Source of the DNA: JAITVM01 sp031551135
Lineage (GTDB): Bacteria; Bacillota; Clostridia; Lachnospirales; JAITVM01
NCBI GenBank assembly: GCA_031551135.1
Contig: JAVBOA010000022.1
Coordinates: forward strand, 62,001-126,000
Direction: 5' to 3'
DNA length: 64,000 nucleotides
The notes beneath the pieces were generated by a model, which saw only the letters and a list, made by a program, of their open reading frames with translations, had not been told where the DNA came from and ran no database searches. Shown here piece after piece: positions 25,593 to 34,720 of the stretch (its first letter is position 1; each line of letters opens with the position of its first letter). The position numbers were made by a program, and so were the translations under genes.

Positions 25593-28500
25593 ATGGTGAA
25601 TCAAAGTACGGAACAAGCCATTAATTTTGATTCTATTAAAATTGGCTTAGCTTCTCCTGAAAAAATACGCGAATGGTCAAAGGGTGAGGTAAAAAAACCA
25701 GAAACAATTAACTATAGAACCCTAAAACCTGAACGCGACGGACTTTTTTGCGAACGCATTTTCGGCCCGAATAAAGACTGGGAATGTAATTGCGGTAAAT
25801 ATAAACGAATTCGTTATAAAGGTGTTGTGTGTGACCGCTGTGGTGTTGAGGTTACAAAATCAAAAGTACGGCGTGAGCGCATGGGGCATATCGAATTAGC
25901 CGCTCCTGTATCGCATATTTGGTATTTTAGAGGAATTCCAAGCCGCATGGGCTTGATTCTCGGCATGTCACCGCGTTCTTTGGAAAAGGTTTTATATTTT
26001 GCGGCGTATGTTGTTTTGGAGGCAGGCGATACCGGCTTGCATGTAAAACAGCTGCTTACCGAAAAAGAATATAAAGATGTTTACGAAAAATATGGAAATA
26101 CATTTAGAGTGGGCATGGGTGCCGAAGCTATAAAAGAAGTTCTTCAGAGGATTGATCTTGAAAAAGAATCCAAAGAATTGAAAGCGGCGCTTAAAGACTC
26201 TACCGGTCAAAAAAGAGTCAGATATATTAAAAAACTGGAAGTTATCGAAGCTTTCAGAATTTCGGGAAATAAGCCGGAATGGATGATAATGGACTGCTTG
26301 CCTGTTATTCCGCCGGATTTGCGCCCAATGGTACAATTGGATGGTGGCAGGTTTGCTACTTCCGATTTGAATGATTTATACAGACGTGTAATCAACCGCA
26401 ATAACCGTTTGAAAAGGCTTCTCGATCTCGGTGCGCCCGATATTATCGTTCGCAACGAAAAACGTATGCTTCAAGAAGCGGTAGACGCTTTAATTGATAA
26501 CGGCAGGCGCGGAAGACCGGTTACAGGACCGGGAAACAGACCGCTTAAATCGCTTTCGGATTTATTAAAAGGTAAGCAAGGCCGTTTCAGACAAAACCTT
26601 TTGGGAAAACGTGTTGACTATTCGGGGCGTTCGGTTATCGTTGTCGGTCCTGAGCTGAAAATTTATCAATGCGGTCTGCCGAAAGAAATGGCAATCGAAT
26701 TATTCAAGCCGTTTGTTATGAAAAAACTCGTGCAGGATAATCTTGCACATAATATAAAATCCGCCAAACGCATGGTTGAAAAACTTCAATCCGAAGTTTG
26801 GGGAGTTTTGGAATCTGTTATAAAAGAACATCCTGTTATGCTGAACCGTGCGCCTACTTTGCACAGATTAGGTATTCAGGCTTTTGAACCGGTTTTAGTT
26901 GAAGGACGCGCAATAAAATTGCATCCGCTTGTTTGTGCGGCATATAATGCGGATTTCGACGGCGACCAAATGGCTGTACACGTTCCGCTTTCTGTAGAAG
27001 CGCAGGCAGAATGCCGTTTCTTGCTGCTTGCTCCGAACAATCTTTTGAAACCGTCTGACGGTGCGCCGGTTACGGTTCCTTCTCAGGATATGGTTTTGGG
27101 TATTTATTATCTGACAATCGAAAAAGAAGACGAAATAGGCGAAGGCAAAGTTTTTAAAGATGAACGTGAAGCAATGCTTGCATATGATAATGGATTTATT
27201 TCTCTGCATGCAAAAATAAAAGTCCGCCGTGTTAAAACTATAGACGGCGTGGAATATACAAGGCTTGTCGATACTACCGTGGGCAGAATTATTTTTAACG
27301 AAGCAATTCCGCAGGATATCGGCTTTGTTGACAGAAGCGAATTCGAAAATAAATTTAAATACGAAGTGGATTTTTTGGTTGACAAAAAATTGCTTTCTAA
27401 AATCATTACAAGATGTATAAATAAAAACGGCTCAACTGCTACAGCCGCCGTTTTGGATAAAGTAAAAAATCTGGGCTTTAAGTACTCGACAAGAGGTGCG
27501 TTGACGGTTTCGGTTTCCGATATGGAAATTCCGCAGAACAAACAGCTTTGCTTGGACGAAGCTCAAACTAAAGTTGACGAGATTTCGAGAATGTTCAGAC
27601 GTGGTCTTATGACAAACGAAGAACGCCACAACCAAGTTATCAGAGCGTGGAACGACGCTAATATGAAAATAACAAAATCGCTTTTGGCAGGTCTCGGAAG
27701 ATACAACAATATCTTTATGATGGCAAACTCCGGCGCGCGTGGTTCGGAAAACCAGATAAAACAGCTTGCCGGTATGCGTGGACTCATGGCCAGCCCGTCC
27801 GGTGAGACTTTGGAATATCCGATCAAGGCTAATTTCCGTGAAGGACTTGCGGTTTTGGAATACTTTATTTCCGCTCACGGCGCAAGAAAAGGTCTTGCGG
27901 ATACAGCGCTAAGGACAGCCGACTCGGGTTATTTGACAAGAAGACTTGTCGACGTTTCTCAAGATATTATTATCAGAGAATGGGACTGCGTTGGCGATTA
28001 CGAACACAAACCGGGCATGGAAGTTTCGGCGTTTATGGACGGAAGCGAAGTAATCGAGCCGCTTGCTGACAGATTAAGAGGTCGTTTTGCTGTAGGAGAT
28101 ATTCTGAATCCGGAAACAAGCCAAATTTTAGTAAAATCAGACACAATGATTACACCTGACCAAGCCGACGAAATAGAAAAGCTTGGAATCAAAAAAGTAA
28201 AAATCAGAAACGTTCTTACTTGCCGCTCACATATCGGTGTTTGTGCAAAATGCTACGGTGCAAACTTGGCCTCGGGACGCGTTGTTAGAACAGGTGAAAC
28301 TGTTGGTATTATTGCGGCGCAATCAATCGGTGAGCCGGGAACTCAGCTCACAATGCGTACTTTCCATACGGGCGGTATCGCCAGTAAAGAAGACATTACA
28401 CAAGGTTTGCCTCGTGTTGAGGAACTTTTTGAGGCCAGAAAACCGAAAGGTCTTGCGATTATTGCCGAATTCGGCGGAAAAGTAACCGTGACCGACACGA

Positions 28501-29150
28501 AGAAAAAACGTGAAGTAGTAATTACAAATATGGAAACAGGCGAATCTAAAGATTATCTTATTCCATACGGCTCACGTATCAAAGTGTTCAACGGTGACGA
28601 GGTTGAGGCCGGCGACGAATTGACCGAAGGTTCTGTATATCCGCACGATATCTTAAAAATAAAAGGCCTGCGAGGCGTTCAGGACTATATGCTGCAAGAA
28701 GTTCAGCGTGTTTACCGTCTTCAGGGTGTTGATATAAACGATAAGCATATCGAAGTTATTTTGCGCCAAATGCTTAAACGTATCAAAATCGAGGAAAACG
28801 GAGACTCAGAGCTTTTGCCGGGCAGCCTTATAGATTGGCTTGAATTCGAAGAAATAAACGAAAAACTTAAAGAAGAAGACCTTGAACCTGCTGTTGGAAC
28901 TAGGGTACTTTTGGGTATTACAAAAGCGTCCTTGGCAACGGATTCGTTCTTATCCGCGGCGAGCTTCCAAGAAACAACAAGAGTATTGACCGAAGCTGCG
29001 ATTAAGGGTAAAGAAGACCCTCTGATCGGTCTTAAAGAAAACGTTATCATCGGTAAATTAATCCCTGCCGGCACCGGAATGCAAATGTACCGCTCAATAA
29101 AAATTGAGATGGATGAGCCGGAAGGCTACGACGATGACGACGAAGAATAG
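25593..29150 (+). CDS. rpoC: DNA-directed RNA polymerase subunit beta'
   Basis: RpoC supplies the catalytic magnesium site of RNA polymerase: NADFDGDQMAVH is present near residue 450. The N-terminal zinc site (CNCGKYK...CDRCGVEV) and the second one (CRSHIGVCAKCYG) are intact, as is the trigger-loop region QSIGEPGTQLTMRTFHTGG. The 1,185-residue length is normal for Gram-positive RpoC. It starts at an ATG after AAAGGAG, 15 bp behind rpoB, and its C-terminus ends in a short acidic run (DDDDEE). A terminator follows at 29209-29244. Confidence 0.98.
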   Translation: MVNQSTEQAINFDSIKIGLASPEKIREWSKGEVKKPETINYRTLKPERDGLFCERIFGPNKDWECNCGKYKRIRYKGVVCDRCGVEVTKSKVRRERMGHIELAAPVSHIWYFRGIPSRMGLILGMSPRSLEKVLYFAAYVVLEAGDTGLHVKQLLTEKEYKDVYEKYGNTFRVGMGAEAIKEVLQRIDLEKESKELKAALKDSTGQKRVRYIKKLEVIEAFRISGNKPEWMIMDCLPVIPPDLRPMVQLDGGRFATSDLNDLYRRVINRNNRLKRLLDLGAPDIIVRNEKRMLQEAVDALIDNGRRGRPVTGPGNRPLKSLSDLLKGKQGRFRQNLLGKRVDYSGRSVIVVGPELKIYQCGLPKEMAIELFKPFVMKKLVQDNLAHNIKSAKRMVEKLQSEVWGVLESVIKEHPVMLNRAPTLHRLGIQAFEPVLVEGRAIKLHPLVCAAYNADFDGDQMAVHVPLSVEAQAECRFLLLAPNNLLKPSDGAPVTVPSQDMVLGIYYLTIEKEDEIGEGKVFKDEREAMLAYDNGFISLHAKIKVRRVKTIDGVEYTRLVDTTVGRIIFNEAIPQDIGFVDRSEFENKFKYEVDFLVDKKLLSKIITRCINKNGSTATAAVLDKVKNLGFKYSTRGALTVSVSDMEIPQNKQLCLDEAQTKVDEISRMFRRGLMTNEERHNQVIRAWNDANMKITKSLLAGLGRYNNIFMMANSGARGSENQIKQLAGMRGLMASPSGETLEYPIKANFREGLAVLEYFISAHGARKGLADTALRTADSGYLTRRLVDVSQDIIIREWDCVGDYEHKPGMEVSAFMDGSEVIEPLADRLRGRFAVGDILNPETSQILVKSDTMITPDQADEIEKLGIKKVKIRNVLTCRSHIGVCAKCYGANLASGRVVRTGETVGIIAAQSIGEPGTQLTMRTFHTGGIASKEDITQGLPRVEELFEARKPKGLAIIAEFGGKVTVTDTKKKREVVITNMETGESKDYLIPYGSRIKVFNGDEVEAGDELTEGSVYPHDILKIKGLRGVQDYMLQEVQRVYRLQGVDINDKHIEVILRQMLKRIKIEENGDSELLPGSLIDWLEFEEINEKLKEEDLEPAVGTRVLLGITKASLATDSFLSAASFQETTRVLTEAAIKGKEDPLIGLKENVIIGKLIPAGTGMQMYRSIKIEMDEPEGYDDDDEE

Positions 29151-29151
29151 A

Positions 29152-29195
29152 AATTCTGCGAGTAATAATTCTGCGAATAATAATTCTACGAATAA
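29152..29195. repeat. Three 15-bp tandem repeats after rpoC
   Basis: Units close to ATTCTGCGAATAATA occur three times in direct succession right after the rpoC stop codon, with single-base differences. They are non-coding and lie between the stop and the terminator. Confidence 0.6.
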
Positions 29196-29208
29196 AATTT
29201 AAATTTTC

Positions 29209-29244
29209 AAACGCCTTTAATTTCTATTAAGGGCGTTTAATTTT
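29209..29244 (+). terminator. Intrinsic terminator of rpoBC
   Basis: AAACGCCTTTAAT (29209-29221) pairs with ATTAAGGGCGTTT (29226-29238) around a 4-nt loop with one G-T pair, followed by a short T-rich run. Confidence 0.8.
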
Positions 29245-29289
29245 GCATAAAAATATGTCGAATTTTTGGCTATATTTTTTATGCTGTAA

Positions 29290-29304
29290 TGTCAACGCTT
29301 GACA
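29290..29304. promoter_or_regulatory. Palindrome TGTCAA-CGC-TTGACA upstream of thioredoxin
   Basis: A perfect 6-bp inverted repeat with 3-bp spacer, whose right arm is a consensus -35 hexamer. No convincing -10 follows at the right distance, so it may be an operator rather than a promoter. It is 126 bp before the thioredoxin start. Confidence 0.35.
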
Positions 29305-29430
29305 TGATTTCATGGAAAAGCATTCTTTTTTATGATGGTCAGCAATATATATCTGTGTTAAAATTATTGTATGAAGAAATTTAAATACGATAAAAATACT
29401 TTGTAACAATGGTTATTTAGGAGGATTACT

Positions 29431-29745
29431 GTGAAATTAATTGCGTCAAATGAATTTGAAAAAGAAGTAATAAAATCAGAACTGCCTGTTATTGTTGACT
29501 TTTATGCTAATTGGTGTATGCCATGCAAGATGATTATGCCTTCTCTGGAGGAAATATCGTCCGAAATTATAGGCAGGGCAAAGATTGTGAAATTGGACAT
29601 TGAAGAAGCGGTTGACGTTGTTTCGAGATATAATATAAAAACCGTACCGACTTTATTATTATTTAAAAATGGTGAAGTAATGGACCAAATATCTGGTGCT
29701 GTGCCAAAGGATACAATTTATGACAGAATGTTAAGCATAATATAG
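29431..29745 (+). CDS. trxA: Thioredoxin
   Basis: The 104-residue protein has the thioredoxin fold signature with active site WCMPC (residues 29-33) and the cis-proline segment KTVPTLLLF. The Met-Pro dipeptide replaces the usual Gly-Pro, which is expected to shift redox potential slightly. It acts as a cytoplasmic disulfide reductant. It starts at a GTG after AGGAGG and is a single-gene unit closed by a terminator. No thioredoxin reductase is adjacent. Confidence 0.93.
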   Translation: MKLIASNEFEKEVIKSELPVIVDFYANWCMPCKMIMPSLEEISSEIIGRAKIVKLDIEEAVDVVSRYNIKTVPTLLLFKNGEVMDQISGAVPKDTIYDRMLSII

Positions 29746-29811
29746 CGGTTCGATTTTTTTCGGCTAATATATTTTTGTTATATAAGGCCGAGAAAACCAA
29801 ACCGCTTTTTA
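29744..29811 (+). terminator. Terminator after thioredoxin
   Basis: AGCGGTT (29744-29750) pairs with AACCGCT (29800-29806), enclosing a second stem (CGGC...GCCG), and is followed by a T-run. Confidence 0.7.
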
Positions 29812-29941
29812 TTGAATTACTATAAAATAAAAATCAGACTCTTTAAAAATTTTTTACGTATCTATTTAATGAATGTTCTGTCGGCTCACAGAAACTATAC
29901 TATTTTTACGATTTATTTTTTTATTGCGTTTAGGCGGTAAA

Positions 29942-30199
29942 TTATTTACCTATTTTTTTCTTCATGAAATAATATATTAATGTTGGAATATTATACGACA
30001 AAAACATAATTATTCGGAAGATAAAATCGGGTGCTGCCTTTTCTCCGTTTAAATCGGTGAACAAGAACGGCATTATAAATGAAAACACAATAGATGCAAT
30101 AAACGAGATAGCAGGCACGATAAAGCCTAGCTTTTTGTTATCTTTTTTGCATAAAAAATATTGTGCAACCGCACAAGCTAAATAAAATAATAATTCCAT
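29942..30199 (-). CDS. Small hypothetical membrane protein
   Basis: The 85-residue protein is mostly hydrophobic with three likely membrane helices and a basic C-terminus (MKKKIGK). It starts at an ATG preceded by GGAGAGG on the minus strand and stands alone between thioredoxin and an exported protein gene transcribed the other way. No family is recognised; the ribosome site and clean hydrophobic pattern support it being real. Confidence 0.6.
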   Translation of the reverse strand: MELLFYLACAVAQYFLCKKDNKKLGFIVPAISFIASIVFSFIMPFLFTDLNGEKAAPDFIFRIIMFLSYNIPTLIYYFMKKKIGK

Positions 30200-30441
30200 A
30201 TGACCTCTCCTATTTAAGAAAATTTTGCTATTCTAAAAAATAGCATTATGTTTAAACTTAATCTAGTATAATTTACATAATTAGCAAAATTATCTACAAA
30301 TTGCTTACAAATGTAAATTTTAGAGGGATTAATTGTATTTTTTATAACAAGACCTTATTACAAATGCGGTTTTTTACTTGATTAAAAAGCTAAATAGAGC
30401 CAAGCCGTGCGAAACCTGTGTATTTTGAAAGGAAGATTGAA

Positions 30442-30993
30442 ATGAAAAAAATTATCATTACTGCTTTAATGCTGCTTGTACCTTGTTTTTTTGCGCAAAA
30501 TGTTTATGCGCAGGACAACAAAACGATTGGACTGCCAAATCCTTTAGTTGAATATGAAACTATTGAAAAAGCTGCCGAAAATTTAGATTTTATTGTTAAA
30601 AAACCTACTTATATACCTGAGGGTTATAAAATGGAAAGCATTGGTATTATCAATAAAAATCTGTTTCAAGTAATTTTGGCTAACGGAGATGATACTCTTT
30701 GCTTTAGAATGGCGAAAGGCAAAGATGACATCAGCGGCGATTATAATAAATATCCGATGGAAAAAACTATAGAGATTTCGGGTATTAAAATAAATGTAAA
30801 GGGCGATAATGATAAAATCGTTTTGGCAAATTGGGTAGAAAATGAAATAATGCATTCAATTTCCTTTTCAAAACCGGTAAATTCTGAAGAATTGAAATTG
30901 TTTGTCGACGGTCTTCAGAATTTGAAAACTACTGTTAATGACGTAAAAATCAGATATATAAAATTATCGGATTTAGATAAATTTCTCAAATAA
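30442..30993 (+). CDS. Exported DUF4367-like protein
   Basis: The ATG at 30442 follows AAAGGAAG and opens a clear signal peptide (MKKIIITALMLLVPCFFA, cleavage probably after VYA near residue 23), giving 183 residues. The mature part resembles DUF4367 domains, with the typical NPLVEYETIEKAAENLDF and PTYIPEGYKMESIGII segments often found at the C-terminus of anti-sigma-like or sporulation-associated proteins. Here the domain stands alone and is secreted. It is followed by its own terminator. The role is unknown. Confidence 0.7.
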   Translation: MKKIIITALMLLVPCFFAQNVYAQDNKTIGLPNPLVEYETIEKAAENLDFIVKKPTYIPEGYKMESIGIINKNLFQVILANGDDTLCFRMAKGKDDISGDYNKYPMEKTIEISGIKINVKGDNDKIVLANWVENEIMHSISFSKPVNSEELKLFVDGLQNLKTTVNDVKIRYIKLSDLDKFLK

Positions 30994-31004
30994 ATATATT
31001 TATG

Positions 31005-31031
31005 AAAACGGTGCGAATGCGCCGTTTTTTT
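31005..31031 (+). terminator. Intrinsic terminator
   Basis: AAAACGGTGC pairs with GCGCCGTTTT around GAAT, followed by a T-run, 11 bp after the stop of the DUF4367-like gene. The following 250 bp to the repeat at 31278 are AT-rich and show nothing recognisable. Confidence 0.8.
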
Positions 31032-31277
31032 GTTGAAACTTTTTCTATGTTCAGATTATCGAATGAATTATTTTAGGGGCTTTGGGAAAAAATATTTTGT
31101 ATTCAATTTGTCAAAAATTCAATCTCCAAGAATTTTTCATTGATTCTGCGAAATATCAATATCGAAACTATTTCATATATTTATGAAAATAAATATGATA
31201 TATGAAAAAAACTTATTTTATTTCAAATTTTGCTTTTAAAATAATAAATGTTTATGTATAATTATTATGATTACTTA

Positions 31278-31313
31278 TACTATTTCCATTATTCAGGATA
31301 GAAAAAAATAGTA
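31278..31313. mobile_element. MITE-like element, short form
   Basis: This 36-bp sequence starts TACTATTTCCATT and ends GAAAAAAATAGTA, matching the two ends of the 111-bp family with the middle absent. TTA flanks it on both sides, consistent with a 3-bp target duplication. It lies about 107 bp upstream of mbl. Confidence 0.6.
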
Positions 31314-31419
31314 TTACATAGAATTATAATTTAATTTATATATAGATAATTGTTTTATTTGATATTGGTGGTAAGAAATATATAAAATTCGACGATATTA
31401 TATAAGGAGAATGAATGTA

Positions 31420-32445
31420 ATGATGTTAGGTACGGATATTGGTATTGATTTAGGTACAGCTTCTGTTTTGGTTTATATCAAAGGAATGGGCATAGTTTTG
31501 CAAGAACCCTCTGTTGTTGCGATAGACAAAAACGACAATAACAGAATCAAAGCTGTTGGCGAAGAGGCCAGAAAAATGCTCGGAAGAACACCCGGTAATA
31601 TTATTGCGATAAGACCCCTTAGAGAAGGCGTTATTTCTGATTATGGAATTACAGAGAAAATGTTGAAATATTTCATTCAAAAAGCAGTCGGCAAACATTT
31701 GTTTAGAAAACCAAGAATATCGGTTTGTGTACCTTCGTCTGTAACGGAGGTTGAGCGTCGTGCTGTTGAAGACGCAACGCGAATGGCAGGCGCAAGGCAG
31801 GTTTTTGTTATTGAAGAGCCGATTGCGGCGGCTATCGGCGCAGGAATCGATATATCCAGAGCTTGCGGTTCTATGCTGATTGATATAGGCGGCGGAACTA
31901 CCGATGTTGCTGTTATTTCACTTGGTGGAACAGTTGTTTCAACATCGTTAAAAGTCGCCGGCGATAATTTTGATGAAGCTATAGTCAGATATATGCGCAA
32001 GAAACATAATATCTTGATTGGGGAACGTACTGCGGAAGAACTTAAGATAAATATCGGCACGGCGTATGACAGGCCAAAACCTGTTACAATGGACGTACGC
32101 GGTAGAAATTTAATAACAGGCTTACCAAAAACAATTACTATTTCGTCCGATGAAATGCAAGAAGCACTTCACGAATCAGTAATTTCTATTATAGATGCTG
32201 TTCATATGGTTTTGGAAAAAACTCCGCCGGAATTGGCTGCGGATATTTCTGACCGCGGAATCGTTATGACAGGCGGCGGCGCTTTGTTATACGGTCTGGA
32301 CAAACTTGTAAAAGAAAAAACAGGAATCAACGCAATTATTGCGGAAGATCCAGTTTCTTGTGTTGCTATCGGAACCGGAAAATTTATCGAGTATATAACA
32401 TCAGGCAAATTAAATGATCCTTTGAAACAAACTGCGAGGAGATAA
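31420..32445 (+). CDS. mbl: MreB/Mbl-family actin-like cell-shape protein
   Basis: The ATG at 31420 is ten bases after AAGGAG and yields 341 residues beginning MMLGTDIGIDLGTAS, matching the family; the ATG at 31411 is too close to the ribosome site. It has actin-fold ATP motifs: DIGIDLGTAS (phosphate 1), LIDIGGGTTDVAVISLGG (phosphate 2) and MTGGGALLYGLD (adenosine). MreB-type filaments at the inner membrane guide peptidoglycan synthesis. The following flhO-flhP genes reproduce the Bacillus mbl-flhO-flhP order, hence the mbl name, although a transposon remnant has inserted between them. Confidence 0.9.
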   Translation: MMLGTDIGIDLGTASVLVYIKGMGIVLQEPSVVAIDKNDNNRIKAVGEEARKMLGRTPGNIIAIRPLREGVISDYGITEKMLKYFIQKAVGKHLFRKPRISVCVPSSVTEVERRAVEDATRMAGARQVFVIEEPIAAAIGAGIDISRACGSMLIDIGGGTTDVAVISLGGTVVSTSLKVAGDNFDEAIVRYMRKKHNILIGERTAEELKINIGTAYDRPKPVTMDVRGRNLITGLPKTITISSDEMQEALHESVISIIDAVHMVLEKTPPELAADISDRGIVMTGGGALLYGLDKLVKEKTGINAIIAEDPVSCVAIGTGKFIEYITSGKLNDPLKQTARR

Positions 32446-32491
32446 AAAACTGCAATTAAAATAGTATAAAACCCCGAATAATTTTCTCGAA

Positions 32492-32611
32492 GTGAGAAAC
32501 GTAGAAATATTAAAGCCAAAACAAGTATCAGAAGAATTAAATGTATCCATGTATTTTCATGTAGAATTTATGGGCTTAAAAAATATAAAAACAAAATCAA
32601 AGAGGAATTAA
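32492..32611 (+). pseudogene. Remnant of an IS607-type tnpA (N-terminal HTH only)
   Basis: A 39-codon frame ending just before tnpB contains KPKQVSEELNVS, which matches the start of the MerR-like helix-turn-helix of IS607-family serine transposases. After about 20 residues the resemblance stops, so the catalytic domain has been lost by deletion. There is no ribosome site. This explains how the tnpB copy arrived and why it cannot move by itself. Confidence 0.5.
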
Positions 32612-32613
32612 AA

Positions 32614-33777
32614 ATGAAAGCCTATAAAACAGAAATAAAGCTGACAAATGACCAGCAAATAAAACTAAGAAAGACAATCGGCGTGTGTAGATATATTTAT
32701 AATTTTTATATTTTTCATAATAAAGAAATCTATGAGAAAGAGAAGCGCTTCGTCACAGCCAATGATTTTTCAAAATGGCTTAATAATAATTATTTACACA
32801 ATAATCCTGAAAAGGCATGGATAAAAGAAGTATCCAGCAAGGCTGTAAAGCAATCTATCGTATATGCGGAACGTGCATTTAAACGTTTTTTTAAAGGTCT
32901 AAGCAGTTTTCCAAAATTCAAGAAAAAAAGAAATCAAGATGTAAAAATGTATTTTGTGAAAACAGATGAAAAAACTATTATCAAATGTGAACGGCATAGA
33001 ATACAAATACCGACAATTGGTTATGTAAGGCTGAAAGAGTATGGTTATCTACCTACGGATAAAATCATTAAAAGTGGAACTCTGTCCATAAAAGCCAACA
33101 AATTTTATGTTTCTGTGCTGACAGATGAAGGATTGGAATCGCAAAAAATAGACCCGGAGAAAACTGGGCTAGGGGTAGATTTAGGAATAAAAGAATTTGC
33201 AGCAGTAAGTGATGGACGAATATTTAAAAATAAGAATAAATCTTCAAAAATAAAGGAATTAGAAAAGAGACTTAAACGAGAGCAGAGAAGTTTAAGCCGT
33301 AAATACGAAAATAAAAAAAAGAGAGGTGAAAATCTGCTGACCGGGAAATCTGCAAATATGGAGAAAAATATACTTAGAGTGCAAAAATTTCATCAGACGC
33401 TTGCAAGAAAACGAAGAGAATATATCCGATATGTAGTTAGTATTTTAGTGAAAACCAAGCCAAAATATATTACAATAGAAGATTTAAACGTATCCGGAAT
33501 GATGAAAAACAAACATCTGTCAAAAGCTATTGCACAGCAAAATTTCTACTATTTCAAAGAATGGCTGATTTACAAATGCAGACAATTAGGAATAGAAGTA
33601 AGAATAGCAGATAGATTTTATCCAAGCAGTAAATTATGCAGTATTTGCGGCAAGATAAAATCAGACCTAAAATTGAGTGATAGAGTCTATCAATGTGAAT
33701 GTGGGAATAGAATAGACAGGGATTTTCAAGCAAGCATAAATCTTGAAAGATGTAAAATATACAAAATAGCCCAATGA
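32614..33777 (+). CDS. tnpB: TnpB RNA-guided nuclease (IS607/IS605-type accessory protein)
   Basis: The 387-residue protein has the split RuvC nuclease of TnpB: Asp189 in GVDLGIK, Glu289 in ITIEDLNVSG and Asp368/370 in RIDRDFQAS. A zinc finger (C342xxC345, C361xC363) sits before the last Asp. TnpB uses an omega RNA transcribed from the 3' end of its element to cut DNA next to a short motif, helping retain the transposon. All catalytic residues are present, so it may be active. It starts at an ATG after AGAGG. It separates mbl from flhO. Confidence 0.92.
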   Translation: MKAYKTEIKLTNDQQIKLRKTIGVCRYIYNFYIFHNKEIYEKEKRFVTANDFSKWLNNNYLHNNPEKAWIKEVSSKAVKQSIVYAERAFKRFFKGLSSFPKFKKKRNQDVKMYFVKTDEKTIIKCERHRIQIPTIGYVRLKEYGYLPTDKIIKSGTLSIKANKFYVSVLTDEGLESQKIDPEKTGLGVDLGIKEFAAVSDGRIFKNKNKSSKIKELEKRLKREQRSLSRKYENKKKRGENLLTGKSANMEKNILRVQKFHQTLARKRREYIRYVVSILVKTKPKYITIEDLNVSGMMKNKHLSKAIAQQNFYYFKEWLIYKCRQLGIEVRIADRFYPSSKLCSICGKIKSDLKLSDRVYQCECGNRIDRDFQASINLERCKIYKIAQ

Positions 33778-33930
33778 AGCTATTGTATATCTGTACCGTG
33801 GGCTAACACGGGAATTTACGCCTATTGAGTGTTGTATCAAACTGTAGTAGCTTATTAGCAAGGCAGGACACGTTGAAATAGGAATACTCTAAGATATATA
33901 TTTCTATATGTTTTAGTTAGCAGGTAGTTT
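33778..33930 (+). ncRNA. Candidate omega RNA (reRNA) region and right end of the tnpB element
   Basis: The 150 bp after the tnpB stop are non-coding and contain short complementary segments such as CCGTG...CACGG (around 33797-33815) in the position where omega RNA scaffolds of TnpB systems lie. The guide would be the flanking sequence beyond the element end, but the exact end cannot be fixed from one copy. This is assigned from position and established TnpB biology, not from a covariance match. Confidence 0.45.
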
Positions 33931-33931
33931 T

Positions 33932-34705
33932 TTGATTAGAGGACTTTATACCTCTGCCTTATCGATGATTACTCAAATGAATAAAATGGATGTTATTTCA
34001 AACAACATGGCAAACGTTGACACAATCGGCTTTAAAAAGGATAGTGCCGTTACTTCGGCTTTTTCGGAAGAAATGATGAAACGCCTGAATGACCCGGAAT
34101 ATACTTTTCTGAGTGTGCCGCATGACGTAGGCGGCGTTACGCTCGGCGTTTTTGTGCAGAATATCGCAACGGATTTTCGTTCCGGTTCGTTTAAACAAAC
34201 TGATGGCGATTTGGATTTGGCGCTTTCTGGCGCGGGCTTTTTTATAATAAATTATACGGATAAAGACGGAAACGAAGTCGAGACTTATTCTCGTGACGGC
34301 AGTTTTACTTTATCCGAAGATAAAAAACTGCTCACAAAGGACGGTTTTAGTGTTATGGGTCAAAACGGACCTGTTTCAAATCTAAACGGCAAGATTACAA
34401 TAGATGAAAAAGGTAATATTTTATCCGACGGTGTATTTGTAGACAGATTGAAAATCATAGATTTTGAAAATAAAAACACGCTTAAAAAAATCGGAAATAA
34501 TCTCTACGAAGCAAGAGAAGAATCTGTGCAGCGCGCGTCAAACGCGAAAGTGGTACAGGGTTTTTTAGAATCGTCTAACGTGAATTCAGTCAGTGAAATG
34601 GTTGAAATGATTTCTGTTTCCAGACTTTATGAAGCCAACCAAAAAATAATTACCATCCATGACCAGACTTTGGGGCGTGCAGTGAATGATATTGCAAGAA
34701 AATAA
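33932..34705 (+). CDS. flhO: Flagellar hook-basal body (rod) protein, FlgF/FlgG type
   Basis: The 257-residue protein has the N-terminal flagellar rod signature (MIRGLYTSALSMITQMNK then ISNNMANVDTIGFKKD) and the matching C-terminal EMISVSRLYEANQKIITIHD helix. Such proteins build the axial rod and are exported by the flagellar type III system. The start is a TTG with a poor ribosome site (CAGGTAG), fixed by the conserved N-terminus. Its normal upstream neighbour, mbl, is now separated by the tnpB remnant. The next gene starts 15 bp later. Confidence 0.9.
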   Translation: MIRGLYTSALSMITQMNKMDVISNNMANVDTIGFKKDSAVTSAFSEEMMKRLNDPEYTFLSVPHDVGGVTLGVFVQNIATDFRSGSFKQTDGDLDLALSGAGFFIINYTDKDGNEVETYSRDGSFTLSEDKKLLTKDGFSVMGQNGPVSNLNGKITIDEKGNILSDGVFVDRLKIIDFENKNTLKKIGNNLYEAREESVQRASNAKVVQGFLESSNVNSVSEMVEMISVSRLYEANQKIITIHDQTLGRAVNDIARK

Positions 34706-34720
34706 AGGAGGTAATTTTTT

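Noticed and set aside
29152..29195. Possible CRISPR-like repeat
   Set aside because: The three units are contiguous 15-mers without spacers and no cas genes are near, so this is a simple tandem repeat.
32614..33777. TnpB as a flagellin-regulating TldR protein, suggested by nearby flagellar genes
   Set aside because: TldR proteins have lost RuvC catalytic residues and sit by flagellin genes; this protein keeps Asp189, Glu289 and the last Asp, and the neighbours are rod genes.
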